The translations under genes were made by a program, and so were the position numbers. Shown piece after piece: positions 1-7,769 of a stretch of DNA of 15,979 nt. The notes beneath the pieces were generated by a model, which worked only from the letters and a program-made list of their open reading frames with translations, searched no databases and had not been told where the DNA came from. The stretch is from JAIEPT01 sp038217425 (lineage in GTDB: Bacteria; Planctomycetota; Planctomycetia; Gemmatales; Gemmataceae), in contig JBBQPM010000160.1 of NCBI GenBank assembly GCA_038217425.1, positions 1 to 15,979 on the forward strand, read 5' to 3'. Position 1 is the first letter of the stretch. Every line of letters begins with the position of its first letter.

Positions 1-21
1 AGCGGGGAGCGTTAGTCCCCG
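1..21. repeat. Degenerate copy of the GGGGACGTTAGTCCCC repeat
   Basis: The first 21 bases match the inverted-repeat arm at 2692-2721 with a few changes: one G is missing from the left G-run, GACG reads AGCG, and one C is missing on the right. It keeps a 5-bp stem (GGGGA/TCCCC) around GCGTTAG. It is probably a partial or decayed copy of the same intergenic repeat, possibly cut by the window edge. Confidence 0.45.
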
Positions 22-36
22 TTTCATCGTTCAGCA

Positions 37-215
37 CTACAGCGCTATCTTCTCCCCTCTCCCTCCGGGAGAGGGGCGGGGGTGAGGGGAAATAGCCGTG
101 CTATTGAGTGAGCCATTTTCCCCTCACCCCCAACCCCACTCCCGGAGGGAGAGGGGAGTAAATGCTTCCTGTATTTGAAGTTAATGCAACGCCTTGGTAG
201 TTTCTAGCGCTGTAG
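37..215. repeat. Outer 11-bp inverted repeat flanking the 52-158 element
   Basis: CTACAGCGCTA at 37-47 is the exact reverse complement of TAGCGCTGTAG at 205-215. The match stops sharply on both sides. The pair encloses the long inverted repeat, so it may be the end of a larger element, but 11 bp with a half-palindromic core (AGCGCT) could arise by chance. The remaining bases of 159-293 show no gene. Confidence 0.3.
52..158. repeat. Long imperfect inverted repeat with nested hairpins (REP/MITE-like)
   Basis: The left arm (52-90) and right arm (119-158) are reverse complements over about 39 bases. The outer 20 and inner 13 bases match exactly, with a short mismatched stretch and one extra base between them. 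The loop is 28 bases (91-118). Each arm also folds on itself: 54-63 CCCCTCTCCC pairs perfectly with 67-76 GGGAGAGGGG around a 3-base TCC loop, and 134-143 pairs with 147-156 with one mismatch. This two-level palindrome is typical of REP/BIME-like or MITE-like intergenic repeats. It lies about 136 bases beyond the stop of the PPC gene, so it could also end transcription, although there is no T-run. Confidence 0.75.
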
Positions 216-267
216 CGTTAGGTGCGAGCTTGAAAGTCATCGCTTTCGGCCGTGACGCGAGTACCAG

Positions 268-284
268 AGGGACTTGCGTCCCCT
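268..284 (-). terminator. Weak hairpin just after the PPC gene
   Basis: GGGAC (269-273) pairs with GTCCC (278-282) around TTGC, ten to thirty bases beyond the stop codon of the minus-strand PPC gene. The stem is short and there is no T-run, so a role in termination is only a guess. Confidence 0.25.
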
Positions 285-293
285 CGCCAAATG

Positions 294-2663
294 CTACGGC
301 ATAATCTCAACGACGAATTTCGCTTCGGAGACCACCTTGTATTTGCCGGCCTGCAGCGCCGTCGCCCGGATCGAAAACGTCTGCAACCCCGTCAGAGCCG
401 CGTCCGGCGTCACCCGCACCGTGACTTTGTCCTGCCCGGTCTTCACCGTCATCGTCTCGGCCTTGAACTTCCCGGCCAACTCCTTCGGCGTCTGTAATTC
501 CAGGACGACCGGCTCTACCAGCTGCGGCACGCGGGCGATTTTCAACGTGACGTCGAACGGCTTGGCCTTGGGAATGACCTGCTCAGCGGTCGTATCGTTC
601 GAAACCTTGAGCAGGGCGCCTTCCATCGTCATGGTGATGAAGCCCGCGACGTCGCCCGTCAGGTAGCGGACCTTCCCCTTCGGGTCGGCCACTTTTGAAA
701 CCGCGATGATCGCCATACGCGAGGTACGCGTCGTCTCGAGCCATTCGGGCATGTAACACGGGTAGAGCGCTTTCCCGACGCCCGGCGGCACAACGACGTC
801 GGTCCCCGAGATACCCTGATTCTGATACGACTGTTGAGCGGCCATCTGCAATGTGATCTCGCCGTCAAAACCGTCGAGGCGCTCGATGAGGATCTCCGCC
901 GGATGGGTGGCGCCGCGGGGAACCTTTCGGCCCGTGTCCTGGTCGACGGGCCGACCCTTGAACTTCCCCTTCATGGTGAGCGCCACGACGAACGCCGGCA
1001 TCTGATTCTCGTCGGTATCGCGCGTGATGAGATGGACGGCGGCGGTCGCGGTGGCGCGGCGCGTCACGGGCGCGGTTCCAAGAGTCGCCGATCCTTCCAG
1101 CGTCACGAGCCCTGCTCCGGTTCCCGCGCCTTCCGCGGCTTTCAGCGGAACGACGATGTCGGTCTTGCCCTCGCCGATGGTCAGTTCCGCCTCGGTCGGC
1201 GGCACAATGCCCGCGGGGAGCCCCTTGATCGAGAGCGTGATCGGGCCCTTGAAGCCCCCTTTGCGGACCGCCTTCACGGGGAGATCGAACTTGCCCCCCA
1301 GCGGCACGTTCACGCGCGGCGCCGTCAGACGCAGCGCGAAGTCGGGCGTCCCCTGGCTGATCTCCAGGCGATACAGCGCGAGCCGGGAGCCGCTCTTGCC
1401 GGCGGTGTCGCTGACGATGATCTCGTACTTCCCGTCCAGCGGGACGACGTAATCCAGCCCCGCGTCAGTGGTGCCGGGGAGATCCTCGCTGCGTGCTTCC
1501 TTCCCCTTCGGCGGAATGATGGTCAATGCCACGTCGAGCGGCGAGCCGATGCTTTGGCCCTCGAGCGTCAGAAACCAGACTTCGCCCTTCTTCCAGACGC
1601 AGGTGTAGTGATGTTCGATGTCGGGTTGATCGAGGGCGCCGGTGATGCCGACGGGGAGCGCGAGCGGGGGAGCCTCGATCGATTCTTTGGGGGCGAGCGT
1701 CTGCGGCACATCGCTGAGAATGAAGGGAAACGCAACGACGCCCGCGGGCGTTTCCAGGCGATACGCGAACGAGTCGCCGACCTTGGGAAACGTGACCTTG
1801 CGCTTCACGACCTCGATCTTCTCGGTTCCCGTGGCCAGGCCGATGCCGGTGAACTCGACCTCGGCCGAGTCCCCCCGCTTGCCGGCCGGGGGAATGGCGG
1901 CGAAGATCCGCGGGGCGTACGCCACCGTCAGGCGATAGGTGTAACTGCGGTCGCCGCCGAAATCGACGTCGTGCAGGCTGACGTGATACTCCGTCCCGGC
2001 CTTGGCGGTGAACGTCGCCACCGGATCGGCGTGATGTCCGCCGGCCACGTCGGCGACGAGATTCCCTTGCGGGTCGCGAATCTGCATCAGGCCGAGGAAC
2101 TTCGAGCCCATGCGCCGCGAAACGAGTTCCGCGGTGAGCAGGCCGTCCTTGGGGGCGATGAACGTGTAGCGATCGACCTCTTCGTTCCGCAACAACCGGC
2201 CCGAAACGTTTACGGGGGCTTTGCCCAGATCTTGCGGCTTGGTCCGTTCTTCATTCTCGATGACTTCGTTGTCGCCGCTGACCATGAACGCGACGGGCAG
2301 GGTAACGCCGTTGGCGCTGGCGGCTTGCCAGTAGATCGGCCCGGGCGGGACGTAGGCGGGAATGGTGAGCTTGGCGGCGAACTCGCGCGGGATCGGCTGT
2401 GACGGCAACCGCCCCTTGGCGCCGAACCAGTACGGCGGCTGCGGCACGAACATCGGCGACAGCGTGCCAGAGGTCACGAGTTTGACGCGCGGATCGGAGA
2501 CGAAGAATTCGAGGTCCGGCGTCCAGTTGTAGCCGCCAAGCTGGACGTCGATCGTCGTGCCCGCCTTACCGCCGGAGGGAAAAATGTAGCCGCCTTCCGG
2601 GCCCTTCTGGGCGAACGCGGCGGCGGGGAGTAGCAGTACGAGGGCGAGAGTGATGCGAGACAT
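294..2663 (-). CDS. Secreted PPC-domain (pre-peptidase C-terminal-like) protein
   Basis: The 789-residue product begins with a clear Sec signal peptide (residues 1-18, hydrophobic LALVLLLPAAAFA, cleavage after AFA). The start at 2663 is chosen for this signal; no good Shine-Dalgarno sequence precedes it. Residues ~20-130 form an N-terminal beta-rich region seen in planctomycete homologues (the GGYIFPSGGKAG motif). Residues ~150-250 are a PPC-like beta-sandwich (VDRYTFIAPKDG, then TEYHVSLHDVDFGGDRSYTYRL). A second PPC-like unit lies at ~335-436 (GKYEIIVSD, YRLEISQG). Residues ~440-550 resemble an Ig-like beta-sandwich with GPITLSIKGLPAG, and more beta-rich sequence follows to the end. No catalytic motif is visible, so a binding or scaffold role in the envelope is inferred. 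It is the last gene of the minus-strand group, 167 bases after DUF1501. Such proteins often sit beside DUF1501 and DUF1549/1553 genes in planctomycetes. Confidence 0.9.
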   Translation of the reverse strand: MSRITLALVLLLPAAAFAQKGPEGGYIFPSGGKAGTTIDVQLGGYNWTPDLEFFVSDPRVKLVTSGTLSPMFVPQPPYWFGAKGRLPSQPIPREFAAKLTIPAYVPPGPIYWQAASANGVTLPVAFMVSGDNEVIENEERTKPQDLGKAPVNVSGRLLRNEEVDRYTFIAPKDGLLTAELVSRRMGSKFLGLMQIRDPQGNLVADVAGGHHADPVATFTAKAGTEYHVSLHDVDFGGDRSYTYRLTVAYAPRIFAAIPPAGKRGDSAEVEFTGIGLATGTEKIEVVKRKVTFPKVGDSFAYRLETPAGVVAFPFILSDVPQTLAPKESIEAPPLALPVGITGALDQPDIEHHYTCVWKKGEVWFLTLEGQSIGSPLDVALTIIPPKGKEARSEDLPGTTDAGLDYVVPLDGKYEIIVSDTAGKSGSRLALYRLEISQGTPDFALRLTAPRVNVPLGGKFDLPVKAVRKGGFKGPITLSIKGLPAGIVPPTEAELTIGEGKTDIVVPLKAAEGAGTGAGLVTLEGSATLGTAPVTRRATATAAVHLITRDTDENQMPAFVVALTMKGKFKGRPVDQDTGRKVPRGATHPAEILIERLDGFDGEITLQMAAQQSYQNQGISGTDVVVPPGVGKALYPCYMPEWLETTRTSRMAIIAVSKVADPKGKVRYLTGDVAGFITMTMEGALLKVSNDTTAEQVIPKAKPFDVTLKIARVPQLVEPVVLELQTPKELAGKFKAETMTVKTGQDKVTVRVTPDAALTGLQTFSIRATALQAGKYKVVSEAKFVVEIMP

Positions 2664-2691
2664 GGCGTAGTTCGCTTTGTCTAAGGGAAAA

Positions 2692-2822
2692 GGCGAGCGG
2701 GGGACGTTAGTCCCCCGGTACGCAAGTAAAATTGTCCCGCTTTCGAACCCGGAACGAGTTCAGCGGAAATCCGTAAAAGAATGTTGGATGTTGTACCGGG
2801 GGACTGACGTCCCCCGCTCGCC
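2692..2822. repeat. 131-bp inverted-repeat element (MITE/REP-like)
   Basis: The arms at 2692-2721 and 2793-2822 are 30 bases each and reverse-complementary at 29 positions. The single difference is T2708 against a C in the other arm's complement. The spacer is 71 bases. Each arm also holds a 7-bp hairpin (GGGGGAC/GTCCCCC) with a 4-base loop: stem 2699-2705 with 2710-2716, and 2798-2804 with 2809-2815. The element fills the gap between the DUF1501 stop (8 bases away) and the PPC start (28 bases away). There is no open frame inside and no obvious target-site duplication. Transcribed from either strand, it would form a strong stem-loop able to stop or weaken read-through into the PPC gene. Confidence 0.8.
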
Positions 2823-2830
2823 AATCGGCG

Positions 2831-4171
2831 TTAGAACAAATTCGGAATCAGCTTGCCGCCGTCCACGATCGGTACCGGTCGGCCTTGCGGCGAAATGTAC
2901 GTCCTGTTCGTGTCGATGCCCATCAGGTGGAAGATCGACTTGAGCAGATCCTCGACGCCGAACGGTTCCGTCGTCGGCGCCGCCGCCTGGCGGTCCGTGG
3001 CGCCGATCACCTGGCCCGGCTTGATGCCGCCGCCCGCGAATACCACCGTCTGCGCCATCGACCAGTGATCCCGGCCCGCGTCGTTGTTGATCTTCGGCGT
3101 GCGGCCCATTTCGCCCATGAGCACCACCAGCGTCGTGTCGAGCAAGCCGCGACGCTCCAGGTCGTTGATGAGCGCGCTGTACGCCTTATCGACGTGCGGC
3201 AGCATGTCCTTCTCGAGGCTCGGGAAGATCGTGTTGTGATGGTCCCAGCCGGAATGATCGATACCGACGAAGCGAACGCCCGCCTCGACCAACCGGCGAC
3301 CGAGCAAGGCGCACTGCCCGAGACTCGAGGGGCCATACGCGTCGCGGACGGATTGCGGTTCGGCGCGGATGTCGAACGCCCGGCGCGCCTCGGGGGAACT
3401 CATCATGGCGCGGGCGCGGTCGTAATAGGTCGACATCGACGCCGCCCGGCCCTGGATGCGATTGCTCTCCAGCGATTCGACTTCCGCGAGCAGCCGGCGA
3501 CGGCGCGCCTGACGATCGGCGCTAAAGCCTTCGAGCGGGCGCAGATCCTGCACTTCGAAGTCGGCCTGCGAAGGATTGGATTCGATGACGAACGGGGCAT
3601 GCGCGGAGCCGTAGAAGCCCGGGCCGCCGCCGGCCATGATGTGCGGCATGTTGATGTATGGCGGAAGCGTGCTCTTGGGGCCCAGCTCGCGCGAGATGAT
3701 CGATCCCATCGACGGGAAGAGGTGGTTGTTCGGCTGACGCGTATTGCCATCGGGGAAATCGGCGCGGTAGCCGGTCATCACGTAGTGGTAGCCGGTGGCG
3801 TGGCCGTTGTCCTTGTGGCTATGGCTGCGGAGAATCGTGTACTTGTTCGCGAGCTGGGCGCAGAGGGGCAGGTGCTCGCCGATCATGGTGCCGGTGACGT
3901 TGGTGCGGATGGGGTTATAGGGGCCTCGCACCTCGGCGGGGGCGTCGGGCTTGAGATCCCACATATCGATGTGGCTGGGCCCGCCTTCGAGGAAGAGGAA
4001 GATGCACGAGGTCGCCTTGGCGGGGAGCGGCGTCGCGGCCTTGGCCTGAAGCTCCATGAGCAGCGGCAGCGAGAGCCCGCCCATGAGGCCGGTGGAGCCG
4101 ATGCGCAGGGCTTGCCGGCGCGTGACGCCGTCGCACGATTGACGAAGGCTTTTGCCGAAGGGGAACAACAT
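2831..4171 (-). CDS. DUF1501 protein (alkaline-phosphatase-like fold), Tat-exported
   Basis: The product has 446 residues, normal for the DUF1501 family. The N-terminus has a twin-arginine signal: TRRQALRIG at residues 17-25, a hydrophobic stretch GLMGGLSLPLL, and AKA near residue 45. Family motifs follow in order: GGPSHID (63-69), GWDHH (308-312), GEMGRTP (353-359) and GRDHW (366-370). The conserved Asp/His residues match the metal-binding layout of the alkaline phosphatase/sulfatase superfamily. The true reaction of DUF1501 proteins is not established. The start at 4171 is supported by GAGG eight bases upstream. The gene begins only 21 bases after the stop of the DUF1549/DUF1553 gene, the usual planctomycete pairing, so the two are co-transcribed and probably work together outside the cytoplasm. 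Confidence 0.95.
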   Translation of the reverse strand: MLFPFGKSLRQSCDGVTRRQALRIGSTGLMGGLSLPLLMELQAKAATPLPAKATSCIFLFLEGGPSHIDMWDLKPDAPAEVRGPYNPIRTNVTGTMIGEHLPLCAQLANKYTILRSHSHKDNGHATGYHYVMTGYRADFPDGNTRQPNNHLFPSMGSIISRELGPKSTLPPYINMPHIMAGGGPGFYGSAHAPFVIESNPSQADFEVQDLRPLEGFSADRQARRRRLLAEVESLESNRIQGRAASMSTYYDRARAMMSSPEARRAFDIRAEPQSVRDAYGPSSLGQCALLGRRLVEAGVRFVGIDHSGWDHHNTIFPSLEKDMLPHVDKAYSALINDLERRGLLDTTLVVLMGEMGRTPKINNDAGRDHWSMAQTVVFAGGGIKPGQVIGATDRQAAAPTTEPFGVEDLLKSIFHLMGIDTNRTYISPQGRPVPIVDGGKLIPNLF

Positions 4172-4179
4172 GGCGACGT

Positions 4180-4183
4180 CCTC
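4180..4183 (-). promoter_or_regulatory. Ribosome binding site of the DUF1501 gene
   Basis: GAGG on the minus strand lies eight bases before the ATG at 4171, inside the 21-base gap after the upstream stop codon. It fixes the DUF1501 start and suggests independent initiation within a shared transcript. Confidence 0.6.
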
Positions 4184-4192
4184 GGAAAGAGG

Positions 4193-6604
4193 TTAGTAGT
4201 TGCACACGAAACTGCGGGAGTTCAGGAGGGCCCAGATCACGTCTTCGATCGCTCCCTGGCGATCGTCGCCGGCTTCGGCGAAGAAGCGGAGCATGGCCGA
4301 GCGTTCTTTTTCATTCGGGAATCGGCTCAGGGCGCCGAGATAGATTTCGTCGATGATTTCGGTCGGCGTCATCTTGGAACGGGCGAGTTTCCGGGCGGCG
4401 CCGTCGCGCGATCCAATCTTGGCGGTGACCGCTTCGGAGTTCATCAGGTGCAGCGCCTGGGCGATGCTCGGCTCGCTGCTTCGTTCGCATTCGCAGACAG
4501 TCGCGCGGACGGGTCGGCCGAAGATGCGGAAGAAGTACGACGGCATGCGGTTGTCCCAGATCTGGATGGCGCGGTAGCCGTCGGGGAAGCCGTTGAATTT
4601 CTCGGGCACGCCGGTCACCTGGCTAATCGCATCGAGGAGCACTTCGGCGGGGATTGCCTTGGGGGCGGCGTAGGAGAAGTTCTGGTCGTCGGGGACCTTC
4701 GAACCCGCCGGCTGATTGGCAAGCTGGTAGAGCCGGGAGTTCAGCAGGGTGCGAGTGAGGGCCTTGAGGTCGTACTTGACGTCTCGGAAGTGCTTCGCCA
4801 AATCTTCGAGGAGCGGCTCGATGGTCGCGGGGTTGGTGGCGCGCATGTCGTCGAGGGGTTCGACAAGGCCGCGGGAAAAGTAGTGCGCCCAGACGCGGTT
4901 GACGAGGGCGCGGGCGAAGAAGGGATTCTCGGGCGTGGTGAGCCAGCGTGCGAAGAGGGCGCGTCGATCGGAGACGCCGGTGAGATCCGCGGGCTCCGCG
5001 CCGAGGGCGGCGACGGGGACGAACTTGCCGGTGCGCGGGTGTTTCAGCTCGGGGGATTTCTTGTTGTTGGTGACGATGACTTCACCGCCGCCGCCGCTCG
5101 GTTTCTTGCCGATGCCGACGAAGAATCCGGCCAGGGCGAAGTAGTCGTCCTGCCCCCATTTGTCCGACGGATGATGATGGCATTTGGCGCACGAGATGCG
5201 CACGCCGAGGAAGAGCTGGCTGAACGCCTGGCTGATTTCTTCGGCCTTGTCGAGAGCCTTGTAGATCGAGGCGGGGCCTTCGGCACTTATCGAACCGCGG
5301 GCGGTGAGGATCGTCTTGACGAATTCGTCGTAGTGCGTGTTCTCGGCAAATTGCTTCCGGAGCCAGCGGGTCATGGCGACGGCGCCGGCGGGGGTCACCT
5401 CGTCGCGGTCGACGCGCAACAGATCGGACCAGCGCATCGCCCAGTAATCGGCGTACTCGGGACGGGCCAGCAGCCGATCGATGAGCTTGGCGCGCTTGTC
5501 GGCGGCCTTGTCCGCGTGGAACGCCCGTGCCTCGGCAGCCGTCGGCAGCGTGCCGATGACGTCGAGATAGACGCGGCGCAGGAAGGTCGCATCGTCGGCG
5601 AGTTCGGCGGGGGCGATGCCCAGGCGCTGGAGATTGTCCCACGCATGTTTGTCGACGAAGTTGTTTTCCGGGGGCCGGGCGAACTTCGTATCGGTGCGGG
5701 GAATGACGACCCGGCACATGTTGACGTGGCCCATGTAGCGGACGAGGATTGCCGCCTGGCCGGGAATCGAGCTTCCTTGCACCAAGCCATGCTCGTCGGG
5801 CTTGGCGATGGCCGGAGCGTTGGAGTCGTACTCGGCGTCCTGCGTGACGCAGAATCGTTTGCCGTTGGCGTCGATGGCGGTGACGCGGAGTTGTTGCGAG
5901 CCGTCGAAGCCGAGGACTTGCTCGCGCGGCTCGACTTCGATGCCGGTGATCGCGGGGGCGTCTTTGCCGAACTGGGCGCCTTCGCGGAGCCAGCGGCGCA
6001 GCCGCTGGTAGTGCAAGCCGTCTACGTTGAGTTTCTTGCCGCCGCCGTGCGCGATGAGCCCGGCGCCTTTGAGGAGCAACAGGCTCGATTCCGGAGCGGC
6101 GGGGAAGATGCGTCGGCCGCGCGCGTCTTTCACGACCGCGTTGTAGTCGCCCGGGATATCGAACGCGAAGATGCTCAGTTTGAACCCGGCCCTGCCCTCG
6201 GCCTTGCCGTGGCAGCCGCCGGTGTTGCAGCCGTTCTTGGAGAAGACCGGGATCACTTGCGTCTCAAAGTCGACCGCTTTCGGTGCCGTCAGTCCCGAAA
6301 CTTCGATCGGAATCTTGGTTTCGAGGGCGCCATGCTTGACCACGAGCGTCGTCTTGCCTTCGCTCCTGGGTTGCACCAAACCGGCGGCGTCGACGACGGC
6401 GATCTTGGGATCGAGCGTCGCATATTTCGCCTGGCGGGTGAGGTCGAGGGGGTTCTTGGCCGCGCGGACGAGGACTTGCTGCGTCGCCTCGGGATTGTCG
6501 AGCGCGATGGCGGACGGACTGACCTTGAGCTCCTGTGCGTTCGCGGGGCGCGCGAAGGCGAAGCACAGCAGCACACACAAATGGCAAAATCGAGTCGAGA
6601 GCAT
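4193..6604 (-). CDS. PSCyt2/PSD1 (DUF1549/DUF1553) c-type cytochrome-like protein
   Basis: The frame is open upstream to 7105, overlapping the neighbouring gene. The ATG at 6604 is preferred because it gives an 803-residue protein with a Sec signal peptide (residues 1-23, ending ANA) followed directly by a folded domain. Residues ~25-105 resemble a bacterial Ig-like (Big_2) domain (LVRAAKNPLDLTRQAKY, then GLVQPRSEGKTTLVV). Residues ~112-215 form a small cytochrome-like region with CNTGGCH at 126-132 (CX4CH). DUF1549 spans ~316-505 and holds a CXXCH haem motif, CAKCH at 472-476, followed by HHPSDKWGQDDYFALAGFF. DUF1553 fills ~545-795, with the conserved VCECER (703-708) and ALHLMNS. The product is therefore a secreted haem-c protein; its electron partners and substrate are unknown. 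It is co-transcribed with DUF1501 downstream. No convincing Shine-Dalgarno sequence precedes the start. Confidence 0.93.
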   Translation of the reverse strand: MLSTRFCHLCVLLCFAFARPANAQELKVSPSAIALDNPEATQQVLVRAAKNPLDLTRQAKYATLDPKIAVVDAAGLVQPRSEGKTTLVVKHGALETKIPIEVSGLTAPKAVDFETQVIPVFSKNGCNTGGCHGKAEGRAGFKLSIFAFDIPGDYNAVVKDARGRRIFPAAPESSLLLLKGAGLIAHGGGKKLNVDGLHYQRLRRWLREGAQFGKDAPAITGIEVEPREQVLGFDGSQQLRVTAIDANGKRFCVTQDAEYDSNAPAIAKPDEHGLVQGSSIPGQAAILVRYMGHVNMCRVVIPRTDTKFARPPENNFVDKHAWDNLQRLGIAPAELADDATFLRRVYLDVIGTLPTAAEARAFHADKAADKRAKLIDRLLARPEYADYWAMRWSDLLRVDRDEVTPAGAVAMTRWLRKQFAENTHYDEFVKTILTARGSISAEGPASIYKALDKAEEISQAFSQLFLGVRISCAKCHHHPSDKWGQDDYFALAGFFVGIGKKPSGGGGEVIVTNNKKSPELKHPRTGKFVPVAALGAEPADLTGVSDRRALFARWLTTPENPFFARALVNRVWAHYFSRGLVEPLDDMRATNPATIEPLLEDLAKHFRDVKYDLKALTRTLLNSRLYQLANQPAGSKVPDDQNFSYAAPKAIPAEVLLDAISQVTGVPEKFNGFPDGYRAIQIWDNRMPSYFFRIFGRPVRATVCECERSSEPSIAQALHLMNSEAVTAKIGSRDGAARKLARSKMTPTEIIDEIYLGALSRFPNEKERSAMLRFFAEAGDDRQGAIEDVIWALLNSRSFVCNY

Positions 6605-6639
6605 GGGAGCTGCTCGCAGGAGGGATCGGCGTTTAGTGG

Positions 6640-6658
6640 GGCACGTTTGTAACGTGCC
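6640..6658. repeat. Palindrome in the GFO/IDH-DUF1549 gap
   Basis: GGCACGTT (6640-6647) pairs perfectly with AACGTGCC (6651-6658) around TGT. The arms extend weakly outward (TG at 36-37 with CA at 59-60, skipping two Gs). It lies between the stop of the GFO/IDH-like gene (6721) and the start of the next gene (6604). There is no T-run on either strand, so a classical terminator is unlikely. A repeat-family member, an operator or an mRNA-processing hairpin are all possible. Nothing else is evident in this 116-base gap. Confidence 0.55.
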
Positions 6659-6720
6659 ACACGACAAACGGAAGGCAGGTATCCATAATCTTAACACGAA
6701 CGCCGAGGCGAGACAATGGT

Positions 6721-7758
6721 CTATTTGCCGGCTTTTTTCAGAATGTCGGCGATGCGGATCGGGGCGCCATTCTGCTTCTTGCTTTCGTGTGCGGCTTCCA
6801 TGAAGGCGAAAATTTCGAGCGTCTCGGCGACGGGGACCGGGGCGGCGCCTCCCTTGAAAAACTTCGCGATTTCCACGCCGATGCCGAGGTAGCCCATGTA
6901 CTTGTCCTTGGTCGGCACGATGCCCTTCTCCGGCACGCCGTGCCCGTAAATACCGGCAACGGAGACGCCCTTCTCGCCGAACACGGTCGCGCTCCACTTG
7001 ACCGCCCCCTTCTTGACGCCGCGATAGGTGCCGACTCGGCCGTCTTCCCAGCTGCCGGTGACCGACTCCGCGTACGGCGTCGAGGCACAGCTCACGGTGA
7101 CGCACCCCGGGCCCATGATCGAATAGAGCGTCTCGATGCTATGCAGGCTCTGCCAGTAGAGGTCGGAATGGTGCGGCACGATGACGCAGCCGCCGTAAAC
7201 GTCGGCGCCCAGAACCTTGCCGACTTCGGGATGATTGCGCATGCCGGAGAAGCCGGGACTGTAGCGATGCTGCGAGCTGGTCCAGAACGGAACCTTCGAA
7301 TCCTCGGCCAGCTTGAGGATGTAGACGGCGTCCTCGAACGACGCTGCCAGGGGCCGGCCGACGTAGAGACGCTTGCCCGCCTTGAGGACCGCGGTCGCCT
7401 GTTCCTTGTGTTTTCGGCCGTCGAGACTCATGATCATGACGACGTCGACCCGTTTGAGGAGTTCCTCGGTCGAATCGACGAACTCGACGCCATGCTTGGC
7501 GATTTGCTTGGTCCATTTGGGCAGGCTGTCGACGCTTTCCTGGATGTCGGGACTGGCGGGGGAAGCGTACGCGGCGACGACGCGCAGGCCGGTGAAGTCC
7601 CCTTCCGCCTTCGGGTTGTTGAACATCGCGGTGTATTCGACCGCCTGGTAGTTGTCGACGCCGAGAATGCCGACGCGGACGGGCTGCTGTGCCGAGGCGA
7701 CGAGGGCGAGCGTGCCGAAAAGGCAAACCGACCCGAGAATGCGAGTCAAACCGACCAT
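6721..7758 (-). CDS. Secreted GFO/IDH/MocA-like protein
   Basis: The 345-residue product starts with a Sec signal peptide (residues 1-23, hydrophobic VCLFGTLALVASA, then QQPVRVGIL). A frame extension to 7848 exists, but the ATG at 7758 has both the signal peptide and a good GGGAGAG site in front. Residues ~27-135 look like the N-terminal Rossmann domain (VRVGILGVDNYQA, DVVMIMSLDGRKHKEQATAVLKAGK). The C-terminal alpha/beta domain follows, with SLHSIETLYSIMGPG at ~204-218, typical of planctomycete exported members. The cofactor loop lacks a standard GxGxxG, and the catalytic EKP motif reads GRP (134-136), so oxidoreductase activity is uncertain. Secreted members are common in planctomycetes; the substrate is unknown. 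It is the first gene of the minus-strand group and divergent from the giant gene. Confidence 0.88.
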   Translation of the reverse strand: MVGLTRILGSVCLFGTLALVASAQQPVRVGILGVDNYQAVEYTAMFNNPKAEGDFTGLRVVAAYASPASPDIQESVDSLPKWTKQIAKHGVEFVDSTEELLKRVDVVMIMSLDGRKHKEQATAVLKAGKRLYVGRPLAASFEDAVYILKLAEDSKVPFWTSSQHRYSPGFSGMRNHPEVGKVLGADVYGGCVIVPHHSDLYWQSLHSIETLYSIMGPGCVTVSCASTPYAESVTGSWEDGRVGTYRGVKKGAVKWSATVFGEKGVSVAGIYGHGVPEKGIVPTKDKYMGYLGIGVEIAKFFKGGAAPVPVAETLEIFAFMEAAHESKKQNGAPIRIADILKKAGK

Positions 7759-7762
7759 GTGT

Positions 7763-7769
7763 CTCTCCC
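7763..7769 (-). promoter_or_regulatory. Ribosome binding site of the GFO/IDH-like gene
   Basis: GGGAGAG on the minus strand is followed by ACAC and then the ATG at 7758, with the GGAG core six bases from the start. It decides in favour of 7758 over the upstream in-frame ATG at 7848. Confidence 0.7.

Noticed and set aside
52..158. CRISPR array or leader
   Set aside because: There are only two inverted arms, not regularly spaced direct repeats, and no cas genes in the window.
834..2402. 522-residue plus-strand frame opposite the PPC gene
   Set aside because: It is a shadow of the minus-strand PPC gene, rich in Arg, Gly and Asp, without signal, domain or ribosome site.
2885..6652. 1,255-residue open frame on the plus strand
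   Set aside because: It lies opposite both the DUF1501 and DUF1549/1553 genes, which carry unmistakable family motifs. Its own sequence has no recognisable domain and its composition is typical of a GC-rich shadow frame.
6605..7105. N-terminal extension of the DUF1549/DUF1553 gene to 7105
   Set aside because: It would overlap the GFO/IDH-like gene, adds 167 residues of Arg-rich sequence, and would bury a clear signal peptide that begins at 6604.
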